64,000 bases of DNA from Saccharothrix espanaensis DSM 44229 (GCF_000328705.1 NC_019673.1:5642001-5706000); one strand, 5' to 3'. Numbered from the stretch's first letter, positions 17,056 to 25,603 are shown. The notes: generated by a model not told the origin, from the sequence alone. Numbers and translations are program-made.

Positions 17056-17598
17056 GTGACCTTCGACGCGGTGCTGTTCGACCGGGACGGAACGCTCATC
17101 CGAGACGTTCCGTACAACGGCGACCCCCGGCTGGTGGAACCCCTGCCGGGGGCTCGCGAACTGCTGGACCGGCTGCGCACCACCGGGGTGCGCACGGGCG
17201 TGGTGAGCAACCAGTCGGGCATCGGCCGCGGGCTGCTCAGCCGCACCCAGGTCGACGCCGTCAACGCCCGGGTGGAAGCGCTGCTGGGCCGGTTCGGCAC
17301 CTGGCAGGTGTGCCCGCACCACCCGGAGGACGGCTGCCCGTGCCGCAAGCCCGAGCCCGGCCTGGTGCTGGCCGCGTGCGCGGCCCTGGGCGTGGCCCCC
17401 GAGCGAACCGCCGTGGTCGGCGACATCGAGGCAGACGTCCGCGCCGCCCTGGCCGCCGGCGCGCACCCGATCATGGTCCCGACGCCGGTGACCCGGCCGG
17501 AGGAGGTCGACCGCGCACCCACCGTGGCGGCCGACCTGCACGAGGTGCTGGCGCTGGTGACCGACAACGGCGTGCGGACAGGGGGCGCGAAGCCCTGA
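17056..17598 (+). CDS. gmhB: D-glycero-D-manno-heptose 1,7-bisphosphate 7-phosphatase (GmhB-like HAD)
   Basis: The 180-residue HAD phosphatase has the nucleophile motif FDRDGTLI (D9, D11), motif II in VVSNQSGIGRG, the lysine K98 and motif IV GDIEAD (D123, D127). A zinc-binding loop C-x-H-H-x4-C-x-C (C86, H88, C94, C96) is diagnostic of the GmhB/HisB-N subgroup. It removes the 7-phosphate of heptose 1,7-bisphosphate between the two HldE reactions. No histidine genes are nearby, and the heptose operon is divergently adjacent, which supports GmhB over HisB-N. Start is GTG 17056. Confidence 0.87.
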   Translation: MTFDAVLFDRDGTLIRDVPYNGDPRLVEPLPGARELLDRLRTTGVRTGVVSNQSGIGRGLLSRTQVDAVNARVEALLGRFGTWQVCPHHPEDGCPCRKPEPGLVLAACAALGVAPERTAVVGDIEADVRAALAAGAHPIMVPTPVTRPEEVDRAPTVAADLHEVLALVTDNGVRTGGAKP

Positions 17599-17628
17599 AC
17601 GGGTCAGCGCGAACGGGTTCACCGCGTC

Positions 17629-18381
17629 AGGAGCTGTTTGAGGTTCAGATCTAGCTTCGCCCCTGTGGTGTGCTGGCAGGGTTGATCGACGCCGAGTGGG
17701 CCCTGATCGAACCGCATGTTCCGGTGGCGGCCACGGGAACGGTACGGCCCCTGGTCGGCCGTCTACTCCCGGTGCAACGCCTGGGCCAGGGCCGGGGTGT
17801 TCCAGACGTTGATGGACGCGCTGATCGCCGAGGCCGCCTCCCGCGGACAGGTCGGGTTGGAACCGGTGAGCGTGGACTCCACGATCGTGCGGGCACACCA
17901 CGAATCGGCCGGACTCGCGATCGCCGGGGAAACCCTCGACGCGCCGGAACAGGCACTGACCGAGGAAAAAGGGGCTCCGTAGCCCACACAACAGAGCGTG
18001 CCGCGGGTGGTGCGCCGCCGTCCGCGCCGGACACCACCAACGCGGGCACGCCCGCCGATCGGGACCGTGCCGCCCTCCGGCACCGTCGGAAGGCGCGGGC
18101 CAAGGCAACCGGACTCGGCCGGTCCCAAGGCGGGCTGAGCAGCAAGCCAACCGGAGGAACAAGGGCTCCGCCGGAGGACGGCCCGTGTCCTCGATCCCGT
18201 GCCCTACAAGCGGCGCAACACCGTCGAACGCTCCTTCCAGAAGTCCAAGACATGGTGTGGTCTGGCCACCCGCTATGACAAGACACCGGAGAGCTACGAG
18301 GCCGGACTGCATCTACGAGGAGCGATCCTATAGCTGAAGACCCTCACCTCAACCACATGATCCAAACTCCAAACAGCTCCT
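17629..18381 (+). mobile_element. Decayed IS5-type insertion sequence
   Basis: The ends are imperfect inverted repeats: AGGAGCTGTTTG at 17629-17640 and its complement at 18370-18381. The interior holds transposase remnants in several frames (see pseudogene). At about 750 bp it is somewhat shorter than intact elements of this kind. Flanking bases do not show a clear target duplication. It sits directly after gmhB, at the boundary between the glycan cluster and the SDR/ABC region. Confidence 0.75.
17670..18345 (+). pseudogene. IS5-family transposase, frameshifted
   Basis: Three fragments are recognisable. IDAEWALIEPHVPVA (from 17685) is the N-terminal end. A second frame from 17716 gives RERYGPWSAVYSRCNAWARAGVFQ, MDALIAEAASRGQ and SVDSTIVRAHH, the first DDE aspartate region. 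Near 18190-18332 a third piece reads PYKRRNTVERSFQKSKTWCG and LATRYDKTPESYEAGLHL, containing the catalytic glutamate region, then stops at TAG. The middle catalytic aspartate region is missing or scrambled. The gene cannot make an active transposase. Confidence 0.85.
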
Positions 18382-18399
18382 AGCGTCAGCGCATCGGGG

Positions 18400-19293
18400 T
18401 CAACGCATTGGGGTGCCACCGGTCACGGCCAGCACCGCGCCGGAGACGTAGCTCGACTCGCCCGACGCCAGGAACACGTAGGCGGGAGCCAGTTCGGCGG
18501 GTTGCGCGGCCCGGCCCAGCGGGGTCTGCCCGCCGAACGAGTCAAGCGCCTCGGCGGGCATGGTGGCCGGGATGAGCGGCGTCCAGACCGGTCCGGGCGC
18601 GACGGCGTTCACCCGGATCCCGCGCTCCGCGAGGTCCTGCGCCAACCCCTGGGTGAAGGTGACGATGCCGGCCTTGGTGGTGGCGTAGTCGAGCAGTGGG
18701 GGCGAGGGCTGCGAGGCCTGGATCGAGGCCGTGTTGACGATCGCCGATCCCTTCCCCAGGTGCGGCACGGATTCCTTGCACAGCCAGAACATCGCGTAGA
18801 GGTTCGTCTTGAGCACCCGGTCGAACTGCGCGGTGGTGATGCCGAGCAGGCCCTCGTCCTGGGACATCTGGTAGGCGGCGTTGTTCACCAGGACGTCGAT
18901 GCCGCCCAGTTCGCCCACCGCCTGCCGCACGACGTGCGCGCAGTGCCGTTCGTCGGTGATGTCGCCGGGGACCAGCACCGCGCGCCGACCCGCCTCCCGC
19001 ACCCACTCCGCCGTGCGCTCGGCGTCCTCCTGCTCCTCCTCCAGGTAGGAGAGCACGACGTCCGCGCCTTCCCGGGCGAACGCGATCGCGACCGCGCGAC
19101 CGATGCCGGAATCGCCGCCGGTGATCACCGCACGCCGACCGGTCAACTTGCCGGTGCCGCGATAGGTCCGCTCGCCGTGGTCCGGGCGCGGTTCCATCTC
19201 GCTCCCGGTGCCGGGGTACTCCTGCTGCTGCGCCGGCTGCGCCTCGGGGCTCGGATGCTCCTCGTGCACGGCGGGGTTGTGCTGGTCGGGCAT
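18400..19293 (-). CDS. General-stress-type SDR oxidoreductase
   Basis: The 297-residue protein belongs to the stress SDR group with a polar N-terminal extension (residues 1-45, rich in Pro/Glu/Gln) before the core. AVITGGDSGIGRAVAIAFAREGADVVLSYL binds NAD(P); NTASIQAS supplies Ser, and LDYATTKAG the Tyr/Lys pair. ETDAER-like LEEEQEDAERT is typical of the Bacillus general stress protein 39 relatives. I chose ATG 19293 because GGGAGGTGG precedes it and homology begins nearby, although the frame is open further upstream. The nine-base core GGGTTGAGC of the STAS element lies 53 nt upstream. Confidence 0.88.
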   Translation of the reverse strand: MPDQHNPAVHEEHPSPEAQPAQQQEYPGTGSEMEPRPDHGERTYRGTGKLTGRRAVITGGDSGIGRAVAIAFAREGADVVLSYLEEEQEDAERTAEWVREAGRRAVLVPGDITDERHCAHVVRQAVGELGGIDVLVNNAAYQMSQDEGLLGITTAQFDRVLKTNLYAMFWLCKESVPHLGKGSAIVNTASIQASQPSPPLLDYATTKAGIVTFTQGLAQDLAERGIRVNAVAPGPVWTPLIPATMPAEALDSFGGQTPLGRAAQPAELAPAYVFLASGESSYVSGAVLAVTGGTPMR

Positions 19294-19346
19294 GGGGTCC
19301 ACCTCCCGGTAGTGGTATTCCACCCAGGCGTTCCCGGTAGCCGCCC

Positions 19347-19355
19347 GCTCAACCC
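19347..19355 (-). promoter_or_regulatory. GGGTTGAGC element upstream of the stress SDR
   Basis: On the minus strand this 9-mer equals the core of the element found before both STAS genes and lies at nearly the same distance from the start codon (53 against 55 and 58 nt). Similarity does not extend far beyond the core. Confidence 0.3.
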
Positions 19356-19453
19356 GATGGCGGGGCACGATCTGCGTGCGCCGGGTCACCTCGCGGCCGG
19401 CCGGCGCAGCAGGTCCCGCCGGGCCACCCCGCGGCCGGCAGGCTCCCGCCGGG

Positions 19454-20302
19454 TCATCCCACGGCCAGCACGCGCCGCTCCACGTCCGGGGGCAGCACCC
19501 GCCGCTGCCGGGCCACCACCGGCAGGCGCAGCAGAGCCGAGCCGAGCGCGCCGCGCGCGTCCGGGTCGCCGACTCCGCGCCCGAGGAGCGCGACCGTGCC
19601 CGCGAGCGCCCTGCGCCACGGCCTGCGCAGCCAGGTGGTCAGCAGGTCGTTGCGCAGTTCCGCCCGTCGCCGGGCGGCGGCCGGCCCCCGTACCAGGGAC
19701 GGCTGGTGGTGGGCCACGACGTCGTCGACGTAGCAGCAGGCGTACCCGGCCACCGCCAGGTCCCAGGACAGCAGCCGTTCCTCGCCGATGAAGAACAGCA
19801 CCGGGCTGAACCCGCCCACCTCCAGGAACGCGTCCCGCCGCACCACCGACCCGCAGCACACGAACCCCAGCACGGACGGGCCGGGCAGGTCCGGCTCGAC
19901 CCCCAGCGGCGAGGCCGCCATCACCCGGCACACCGGGTCCAGCTCGCCGCCGGGCTCGACCACCACGCGGGCCGCGATCAGGCCCAGCCCGGGGTGGGCG
20001 TCGAACAGTTCCTCGCTCCTGCGCAACGCACCGGGCGCCCACCACGAGTCGTCGTCGCTGAACGCCACGTACGGCGTGCCGGCGGCGCGGACCCCGACGT
20101 TGCGGGCCGAAGCCCCGACGTTGCGCTCCAGCGGGATCAACCGCACCTCGGGGAACTCGCGGCGCACCCTCGCCACCGTGCCGTCGGTCGAGCCGTTGTC
20201 CACCACGACCACCGGCACGTCCAGCTCGCGCAGGAAGCCCAGCGTGCGCGCCAACTCACCCACTCGATCGCGCGTCGCGACCACCACCGTTGTCCGGGCC
20301 AT
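19454..20302 (-). CDS. Family 2 glycosyltransferase
   Basis: The 282-residue GT-A enzyme has ARTTVVVATRDRVGELARTL, the donor site VVVVDNGSTDGTVARV, the metal site YVAFSDDDSWWAPGAL and FVCCGSVVRRDAFLEVGGF. The helical segment ERLLSWDLAVAGY with its ED-like acid pair follows. It has no transmembrane segment, unlike the GT2 at 6880. I chose ATG 20302 because a SigB-type -10 ends only 8 nt upstream, implying a leaderless mRNA; a longer frame to 20353 exists. It is divergent from the sugar ABC importer. Substrate unknown. Confidence 0.87.
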   Translation of the reverse strand: MARTTVVVATRDRVGELARTLGFLRELDVPVVVVDNGSTDGTVARVRREFPEVRLIPLERNVGASARNVGVRAAGTPYVAFSDDDSWWAPGALRRSEELFDAHPGLGLIAARVVVEPGGELDPVCRVMAASPLGVEPDLPGPSVLGFVCCGSVVRRDAFLEVGGFSPVLFFIGEERLLSWDLAVAGYACCYVDDVVAHHQPSLVRGPAAARRRAELRNDLLTTWLRRPWRRALAGTVALLGRGVGDPDARGALGSALLRLPVVARQRRVLPPDVERRVLAVG

Positions 20303-20310
20303 GCGCTCGG

Positions 20311-20335
20311 CTACCCACGGGCGGCGCGCGCACAC
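20311..20335 (-). promoter_or_regulatory. SigB/SigF-type leaderless promoter of the GT2 gene
   Basis: Minus strand: GTGT, 15 bases, GGGTAG. The hexamer ends 8 nt before ATG 20302; there is no Shine-Dalgarno. Confidence 0.5.
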
Positions 20336-20455
20336 CGCGCAACCGGTCGACACCCCCGGTTGCCCCGTCCGGGCGACATCGGTGTGACGGCGTCCTGGGC
20401 GTGGAATGCCGGTGTACCACGTTCGTGGGCAACATCGACCGTGAGGAGCGCGCCG

Positions 20456-21754
20456 ATGCGCTTGCCGGCTTGGGTCGCCGTGCTGCTGCTCGCGGGCTGT
20501 GGGGGCCTCGGCCCGTCACCCGCCGACGCCCCGAACGCCCTGGTGACCATGGGTTTCGGGTTGCCCGACGAGCACGCGACCGCACGCGTCGAGGTCTACC
20601 GGCGCGCCCACCCCGACACCGCGCTGCGCATCACCGAGGGCGCGTTCGACGAGCAGCAGTTCCTGTCCTCGGTGGCGGCGGGCGACCCGCCGGACGTGGT
20701 GTACGCGGACCGGCGCAAGCTCGGCGGCTACGCGGCCCGGGGCGCGGTGCTCGACCTCTCGGACTGCCTGCGCCGCCACGGCGTCGACCTCGGGCGGTTC
20801 CGGGAGGCGGCGGTGCGGCAGGTCTCCCCCGGCGGCAGACCGCACGGCCTGCCGGACTTCTCCTCGGTGCGCGTGCTGATCCTGGGCAACGCCGTGCTGC
20901 GCGCGGCCGGGGTGGACCCGGCGTCGGTGTCCACCACCGAGTGGGCCGGGCTGCCCCGGCTGGCCCGGCTCGCCGACGTGCGGGGCCCGGCGCTGCTCCG
21001 GATCGGGTTCGACCCGAAGGTGCCGGAGTTCCTGCCGCTGTGGGCCAAGGCGAACGGGGCGGAGCTGGTGACCACGCCGTTGGACGACCCGAAGGTGGTC
21101 GAAGCGGTGCGGATGACCGCGCAACTGGTCGCAGCGCAGGGCGGGTGGGCCTCGTTCAAGGCGTTCCGCGACACGTTCGACCTGTTCGGCGCGGGCAACC
21201 CGTACGCGGCCGGTCAGCTCGCCGTGATGCCGATGGACTCCTGGTACGTCACCACCCTCGCCTCGGTCAGCCCGGACGCGGACGTCACCGTCACGCCGTT
21301 CACCGACCGCGCCGGCCGGCCGCTGACCGATTCCGGCGGGCAGGCGTGGGCGATCCCAAAAGGCGCGCGGCATCCCGACTCGGCGTGCGACTTCATCGTC
21401 ACGATGACCGCCACCGACACCTGGGTCACCGCCGCGACCGCGCGCCGCGACGCGCTGGCCCGAGCGGGAAAGCCTTACGGGGGCACGTTCACCGCCAATC
21501 GCGAGGCCGACGAGCGGATCTTCCGCGAGGTGTGGCGGCCGGGCGGCAACCGAATCCTCGACCAGGCCGTCCCGGTACTGCTGTCGTTGCAGGACAAGGC
21601 CTTCGCCCTGCCGGTCAGCGCGGCGGCGAGCGACCTGGTCCGGGCGTGGGAGGGCGGGGTGAACCGGGTGCTGTCCGGGGCGCAGGGGCCCGAGGAGGCG
21701 ATGGCGCAGGCCCAGCGGGAGGCGGCCGGCGCGCTGCGGAGGGTGGCGGGATGA
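20456..21754 (+). CDS. Carbohydrate ABC importer, substrate-binding lipoprotein
   Basis: The 432-residue protein begins with a lipoprotein signal (PAWVAVLLLAGCGG, lipid-modified C15) and is an extracellular solute-binding protein of the sugar (family 1) type: PDVVYADRRKLGGYAARGAVLDL, FGAGNPYAAGQLAVMPMDSWY and GGQAWAIPKGARHPDSACDFI are the family blocks. It overlaps the first permease gene by four bases, so the three genes form an operon. ATG 20456 is preceded by GAGGAG. No ATPase gene follows. The sugar cannot be named from sequence. Confidence 0.9.
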   Translation: MRLPAWVAVLLLAGCGGLGPSPADAPNALVTMGFGLPDEHATARVEVYRRAHPDTALRITEGAFDEQQFLSSVAAGDPPDVVYADRRKLGGYAARGAVLDLSDCLRRHGVDLGRFREAAVRQVSPGGRPHGLPDFSSVRVLILGNAVLRAAGVDPASVSTTEWAGLPRLARLADVRGPALLRIGFDPKVPEFLPLWAKANGAELVTTPLDDPKVVEAVRMTAQLVAAQGGWASFKAFRDTFDLFGAGNPYAAGQLAVMPMDSWYVTTLASVSPDADVTVTPFTDRAGRPLTDSGGQAWAIPKGARHPDSACDFIVTMTATDTWVTAATARRDALARAGKPYGGTFTANREADERIFREVWRPGGNRILDQAVPVLLSLQDKAFALPVSAAASDLVRAWEGGVNRVLSGAQGPEEAMAQAQREAAGALRRVAG

Positions 21755-22650
21755 GGTCGGTGGCGGGCCGCGAGGCGAAAGCCGGGTACCTGTTCCTGCT
21801 GCCGTGGGTGATCGGGTTCCTGGCGTTCACCGCCGGGCCGATGCTGTTCAGCCTGTGGTTGTCGTTCACCCGCTACGACATGCTCACCCCACCGGTGCCG
21901 ATCGGTGCCGACAACTACCGTGATCTGGTCGAGGACGACCGCACGGCCACCGCGTTGGGCAACACGCTGTTCTTCACCGCGTTGCACGTGCCCTTGCAGG
22001 TCGTGCTCGCCTTGGCGCTGGCGACGCTCCTGCGCCACGCGGGACGGGCCGCCGGGTTCTTCCGCACCGTCCTGTACCTGCCGGTGATGACGCCGCCCGT
22101 GGCGTTGGCGGCGCTGTTCCTGTTGCTGCTCAACGGTCAGCGCGGCGCGATCAACGCGTTCCTCGGCTGGTTCGGCTTCACCGGGCCGAACTGGACCACC
22201 GACCCGTCGTGGGTCAAACCCGGGCTCGTGCTGATGAGCCTGTGGACGGTCGGCAGCACCGCCGTGCTCTACCTGGCGGCGCTGACCCGCGTCCCCACCG
22301 AGCGCTACGAGGCCGCGCGGCTGGACGGGGCGAGCCCGTGGCGGCAGTTCTGGCACGTGACGCTGCCCGGGATCAGCGGCACCGTCTACTTCACCGCTGT
22401 GGTGAACACGATCGCGTCGCTCCAGGTGTTCACCGAGGCGTACACGATGTACTTCGGTGCGCGGGCGACCCGGTCCAGCCAGGACGACGCGGCGCTGTTC
22501 TACGTCGTGCACCTGTTCCAGGAGGCGTTCGGGTCGCTGCGCATGGGGTACGCGTCGGCGCTGGCGTGGGTGCTGTTCGCGGTGATCGCGCTGGTGACGG
22601 CGGTGCAGGTCCGGTTGTCCCGCCGCTACGTCCACTACGAGGGATCATGA
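21751..22650 (+). CDS. Sugar ABC importer permease (MalF/UgpA-type)
   Basis: The 299-residue membrane protein has six hydrophobic segments, starting AGYLFLLPWVIGFLAFTAGPMLFSLWLSF. The EAA loop that docks the ATPase reads YEAARLDGASPWRQFWHVTLPGI at about residues 190-212. It is the first permease of a binding-protein-dependent sugar importer. The ATG overlaps the lipoprotein stop and its stop overlaps the next ATG, indicating coupled translation and a heterodimeric permease. Confidence 0.9.
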   Translation: MRSVAGREAKAGYLFLLPWVIGFLAFTAGPMLFSLWLSFTRYDMLTPPVPIGADNYRDLVEDDRTATALGNTLFFTALHVPLQVVLALALATLLRHAGRAAGFFRTVLYLPVMTPPVALAALFLLLLNGQRGAINAFLGWFGFTGPNWTTDPSWVKPGLVLMSLWTVGSTAVLYLAALTRVPTERYEAARLDGASPWRQFWHVTLPGISGTVYFTAVVNTIASLQVFTEAYTMYFGARATRSSQDDAALFYVVHLFQEAFGSLRMGYASALAWVLFAVIALVTAVQVRLSRRYVHYEGS

Positions 22651-23453
22651 GACGTCTCCCGGTGCTCGCCGCGCTGCTGGTGGTCACGGCCGCGTTCGGC
22701 TACCCGTTCTGGTGGCTGGTCAGCGCGTCGCTCAAGGACCGGGCACACGTGTTCGACAACGCGCTGCTGCCCGTGGTCTTCTCCCCCGGCAACTACGTCG
22801 AGGTGTGGCACGCGGTGCCGCTGCTGACGTGGATCGGCAACAGCGTGGCGGTCGGCCTGGCCGCGGCGCTGGCGGTCACGCTGTCCAGCGCGGCGGTGGC
22901 GTTCGGGTTCGCGATGTTCCGCTTCCCCGGCCGGTCCGCGCTGTTCGGGGTGGTGCTCGCGACCATGATGCTGCCGGCGGCGGTCACGCTCGTGCCGGTC
23001 TACCTGGAGTGGCACGCGCTCGGGCTGGCCACCACGCAGATCCCGCTGTGGGCGCAGAACCTGTTCGGGTCGGCGTTCTCGGTGTTCCTGCTGCGCCAGT
23101 TCTTCCTGGGCCTGCCGCGCGAGGTGTTCGACGCCGCCCGGGTGGACGGCGCGGGGCCGTGGCTGCTGTTCACCCGGATGGCGCTGCCGCTGACCTGGCC
23201 CGGTCTGGTGGTGGTGTTCGTGTTCGAGCTGAAGGCGGCGTGGACGGACCTGATCAAGCCGCTGGTGTACCTGCGCGACCCGGCGCTCTACACGTTGCCG
23301 CGAGGGTTGAAGGCGGTGCTGGACCGGTTCGGCGAGGGTGGCGAGGCGCAGTGGGAGCTGGTGATGGCGGCGAGCACGGTCGCCACCGTGCCCCTGGTCC
23401 TGCTGTTCCTCGTGGCGCAGCGCCACTTCGTGCGGGGAGCGGTCGTGGGCTGA
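22647..23453 (+). CDS. Sugar ABC importer permease (MalG/UgpE-type)
   Basis: The 268-residue partner permease begins LAALLVVTAAFGYPFWWLVSASLK and has the EAA loop FDAARVDGAGPWLLFTRMALPL near residue 170. Six membrane segments are expected. It is the last gene of the importer operon; the next gene downstream (DUF4383) has its own promoter, so the ATPase must come from elsewhere, as in actinomycetes where one MsiK-type ATPase serves several importers. Confidence 0.9.
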   Translation: MRRLPVLAALLVVTAAFGYPFWWLVSASLKDRAHVFDNALLPVVFSPGNYVEVWHAVPLLTWIGNSVAVGLAAALAVTLSSAAVAFGFAMFRFPGRSALFGVVLATMMLPAAVTLVPVYLEWHALGLATTQIPLWAQNLFGSAFSVFLLRQFFLGLPREVFDAARVDGAGPWLLFTRMALPLTWPGLVVVFVFELKAAWTDLIKPLVYLRDPALYTLPRGLKAVLDRFGEGGEAQWELVMAASTVATVPLVLLFLVAQRHFVRGAVVG

Positions 23454-23465
23454 CCGCCGCGCGAT

Positions 23466-23489
23466 GTTTGGCGGCGCGCGACGGGGTAG
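23466..23489 (+). promoter_or_regulatory. SigB/SigF-type promoter of the DUF4383 gene
   Basis: GTTT, 14 bases, GGGTAG, the best match to the GTTT form in this stretch. The hexamer ends 26 nt before ATG 23516, which has AAGGAGG in front. Confidence 0.6.
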
Positions 23490-23515
23490 TCAGTGGAGGA
23501 CGCGAAGGAGGCAAC

Positions 23516-23971
23516 ATGTCCCGACAGCCCATCGAGGCGACCCGCACCCCCGTCCAGACCGCCGCGCTCGCCACGGGCGTGGTGTTCCTGCTGGTCGGCA
23601 TAGCGGGGTTCATCCCCGGAATCACCACCGACTACGACGCGCTCAGCTTCGCCGGCCACCACTCGGGCGCGAAGCTGCTCGGCATCTTCGAGGTGTCCGT
23701 CCTGCACAACATCGTCCACCTGCTGTTCGGCGTCGCGGGTCTCGCCCTGGCCCGGACGGCGGCCGGAGCCCGCGGCTACCTGGTGGGTGGCGGAGTCGTG
23801 TACCTCGTCCTGTTCTTGTACGGCCTGGTCATCGACCACGACAGCGCGGCCAACTTCGTGCCTGTCAACGAGGCCGACAACTGGCTCCACCTGGGCCTGG
23901 CGCTCGGCATGATCGCCCTGGGCCTGGGTCTGAGCCGTCGCGTGATCCCGCGTGACGGCCGGAGCGTGTGA
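23516..23971 (+). CDS. DUF4383 membrane protein
   Basis: This 151-residue protein has four predicted membrane segments: AALATGVVFLLVGIAGFIPGI, VLHNIVHLLFGVAGLALA, GYLVGGGVVYLVLFLYGLVI and NWLHLGLALGMIALGLGLS. The conserved VSVLHNIVHL and ADNWLHLGL motifs place it in DUF4383, a small membrane family of unknown function common in actinobacteria and cyanobacteria, often beside stress genes. The histidines in NIVHL and WLHL could bind metal or haem but this is untested. Confidence 0.88.
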   Translation: MSRQPIEATRTPVQTAALATGVVFLLVGIAGFIPGITTDYDALSFAGHHSGAKLLGIFEVSVLHNIVHLLFGVAGLALARTAAGARGYLVGGGVVYLVLFLYGLVIDHDSAANFVPVNEADNWLHLGLALGMIALGLGLSRRVIPRDGRSV

Positions 23972-23975
23972 CCGC

Positions 23976-24001
23976 GTTCGACCCACCCGGTCAGGGGGTA
24001 T
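23976..24001 (+). promoter_or_regulatory. SigB/SigF-type leaderless promoter of the FAD-Rieske gene
   Basis: GTTC, 16 bases, GGGTAT. The -10 is perfect but the -35 ends in C instead of T. It ends 9 nt before ATG 24011 and no ribosome site is present. Confidence 0.45.
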
Positions 24002-24010
24002 CCGTCCGGT

Positions 24011-25504
24011 ATGGACACCACCACCGCGCACGAGTCCCTCTGGCTGCTCGACGCCGCGCGCCGATACCCGCCCGTCACCGACACAGCGGTGGACGTGGCG
24101 GTGGTCGGCGCGGGCGTCGTCGGCGTCACCACCGCACTGCTGCTCAAACGCGCCGGCCTGCGCGTCGCCCTGATCGAGGCCGACCGGATCGGGGCGGGGA
24201 CCAGTGGCAACAACACCGCGAAGGTGACCGCCCTGCAGGCCACGGTCTACTCGGAGATCACGAAGGCGCACAACGTCGAGACGGCGGCCGACTACGCCAC
24301 CGCGAGCCTCGCCGGCGTGGCGGCGGTGGCCGGGTTCGCGGAGGGGGCCGACTGCGACCTGCGGCGGATGCCCGCCTACACCTTCGCCTTCAGCCGGGAG
24401 GAGGTGGCCGGGGTCGACGAGGAAGCCGACGCCGCGTTCGACGCCGGGCTGCCCGTCGCCCGGGACCGGGGCGAGCTGATGGGCGTGCCGTTCGAGGTCT
24501 TCCACGCGGTGCGGTTGGACGACCAGTTGGCCGTGCACCCGGTGAAGTACCTGCGGGCGCTGGCGGAGCAGGTGGACGGCGACGGTTCGCACGTGTTCGA
24601 GGGCAGCCGCGTCACCGGGATCGATTCCGACGACCCCTGCTCGGTGAACACGGCGTTCGGGACGGTCTACGCGAACCGCGTGGTCGTGGCGACCCACTAC
24701 CCGCTGTTGGACCGGGGCGGGTACTTCGCGCGACTGGAGACCGTACGGGCGTACTGCGTGGCGGCACGGCTGCGCACCGGCACCCCGCCCACGGGGATGG
24801 CGATCAGCGCGGGTACGCCCAGCTGGTCCATCACCTCGCACGGCGACCAGGTGATCGTGTCGGGCCGGAGTCACCCGACCGGGTCGCTGGAGGACGAGCC
24901 GTACCGGGCGTTGTCGGACTTCGCGCGCAAGCACTGGGACGTCGCGGAGATCACCCACCGGTGGTCGGCCCAAGACGTCGTGGCGTTCGACAGCCTGCCG
25001 ATGTTCGGCTCCTACGCGCCCGGCTCCGACCGGCTGTACGTGGCCACCGGGTTCCGCAAGTGGGGCCTGTCCGGCGGCACCGCCGCGGCCCTCGCCCTGA
25101 CCGGCGAGCTCACCGGCCGGCCGGAGCCGTGGGCCGGGAGGTTCACCCCGCACCGGCTGTCCCTCAAGTCGACACCGACCCTGCTGCGCAAGAACGCCGA
25201 AGTGGTCGTGGACCTGGTCGGCGACCGGCTCAAGCCCGGCGAGGTGGGCTCCGCCGAGGAGGTCCCGCGCGGAACCGGCCGGCTGGTGCGCAGGGGGCTG
25301 GGCAAGGTGGGGGTGTTCCGCGACGAGCAAGGCGACCTGCACGTGGTCTCGGCGCGGTGCACCCACCTGGGCTGCCTGGTCCGCTTCAACGACGCCGAGC
25401 GCAGTTGGGACTGCCCCTGCCACGGGTCGCGCTTCGGGGTCGACGGCGACGTCCTGGAAGGCCCGGCGACCGATCCGCTCCCGACCCTCGACCCGGACGT
25501 CTGA
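24011..25504 (+). CDS. FAD-dependent oxidoreductase fused to a Rieske [2Fe-2S] domain
   Basis: Residues about 30-390 form a DAO-type flavoprotein: VAVVGAGVVGVTTALLLKRAG and VALIEADRIGAGTSGNNTAK bind FAD, and LYVATGFRKWGLSGGTAAAL is the C-terminal FAD motif. Residues about 415-497 are a Rieske domain with C450-x-H452 and C468-x2-H471; the extra cysteines in CTHLGC (C455) and CPCHGS (C470) form a disulfide in cytochrome bc/b6f Rieske proteins. The combination occurs widely in bacteria and cyanobacteria but the substrate is unknown. The downstream gene is convergent and a strong hairpin separates them. Confidence 0.9.
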   Translation: MDTTTAHESLWLLDAARRYPPVTDTAVDVAVVGAGVVGVTTALLLKRAGLRVALIEADRIGAGTSGNNTAKVTALQATVYSEITKAHNVETAADYATASLAGVAAVAGFAEGADCDLRRMPAYTFAFSREEVAGVDEEADAAFDAGLPVARDRGELMGVPFEVFHAVRLDDQLAVHPVKYLRALAEQVDGDGSHVFEGSRVTGIDSDDPCSVNTAFGTVYANRVVVATHYPLLDRGGYFARLETVRAYCVAARLRTGTPPTGMAISAGTPSWSITSHGDQVIVSGRSHPTGSLEDEPYRALSDFARKHWDVAEITHRWSAQDVVAFDSLPMFGSYAPGSDRLYVATGFRKWGLSGGTAAALALTGELTGRPEPWAGRFTPHRLSLKSTPTLLRKNAEVVVDLVGDRLKPGEVGSAEEVPRGTGRLVRRGLGKVGVFRDEQGDLHVVSARCTHLGCLVRFNDAERSWDCPCHGSRFGVDGDVLEGPATDPLPTLDPDV

Positions 25505-25603
25505 GGCGGCGCGGTCGGGTGGTCGGGTCGACTTCGTTGCGTTGCTTCGATCTCGGTCCGTTCGTGCCGGCGACGCCGACACGGGCCAGCCCAGGCCCAC
25601 GTC

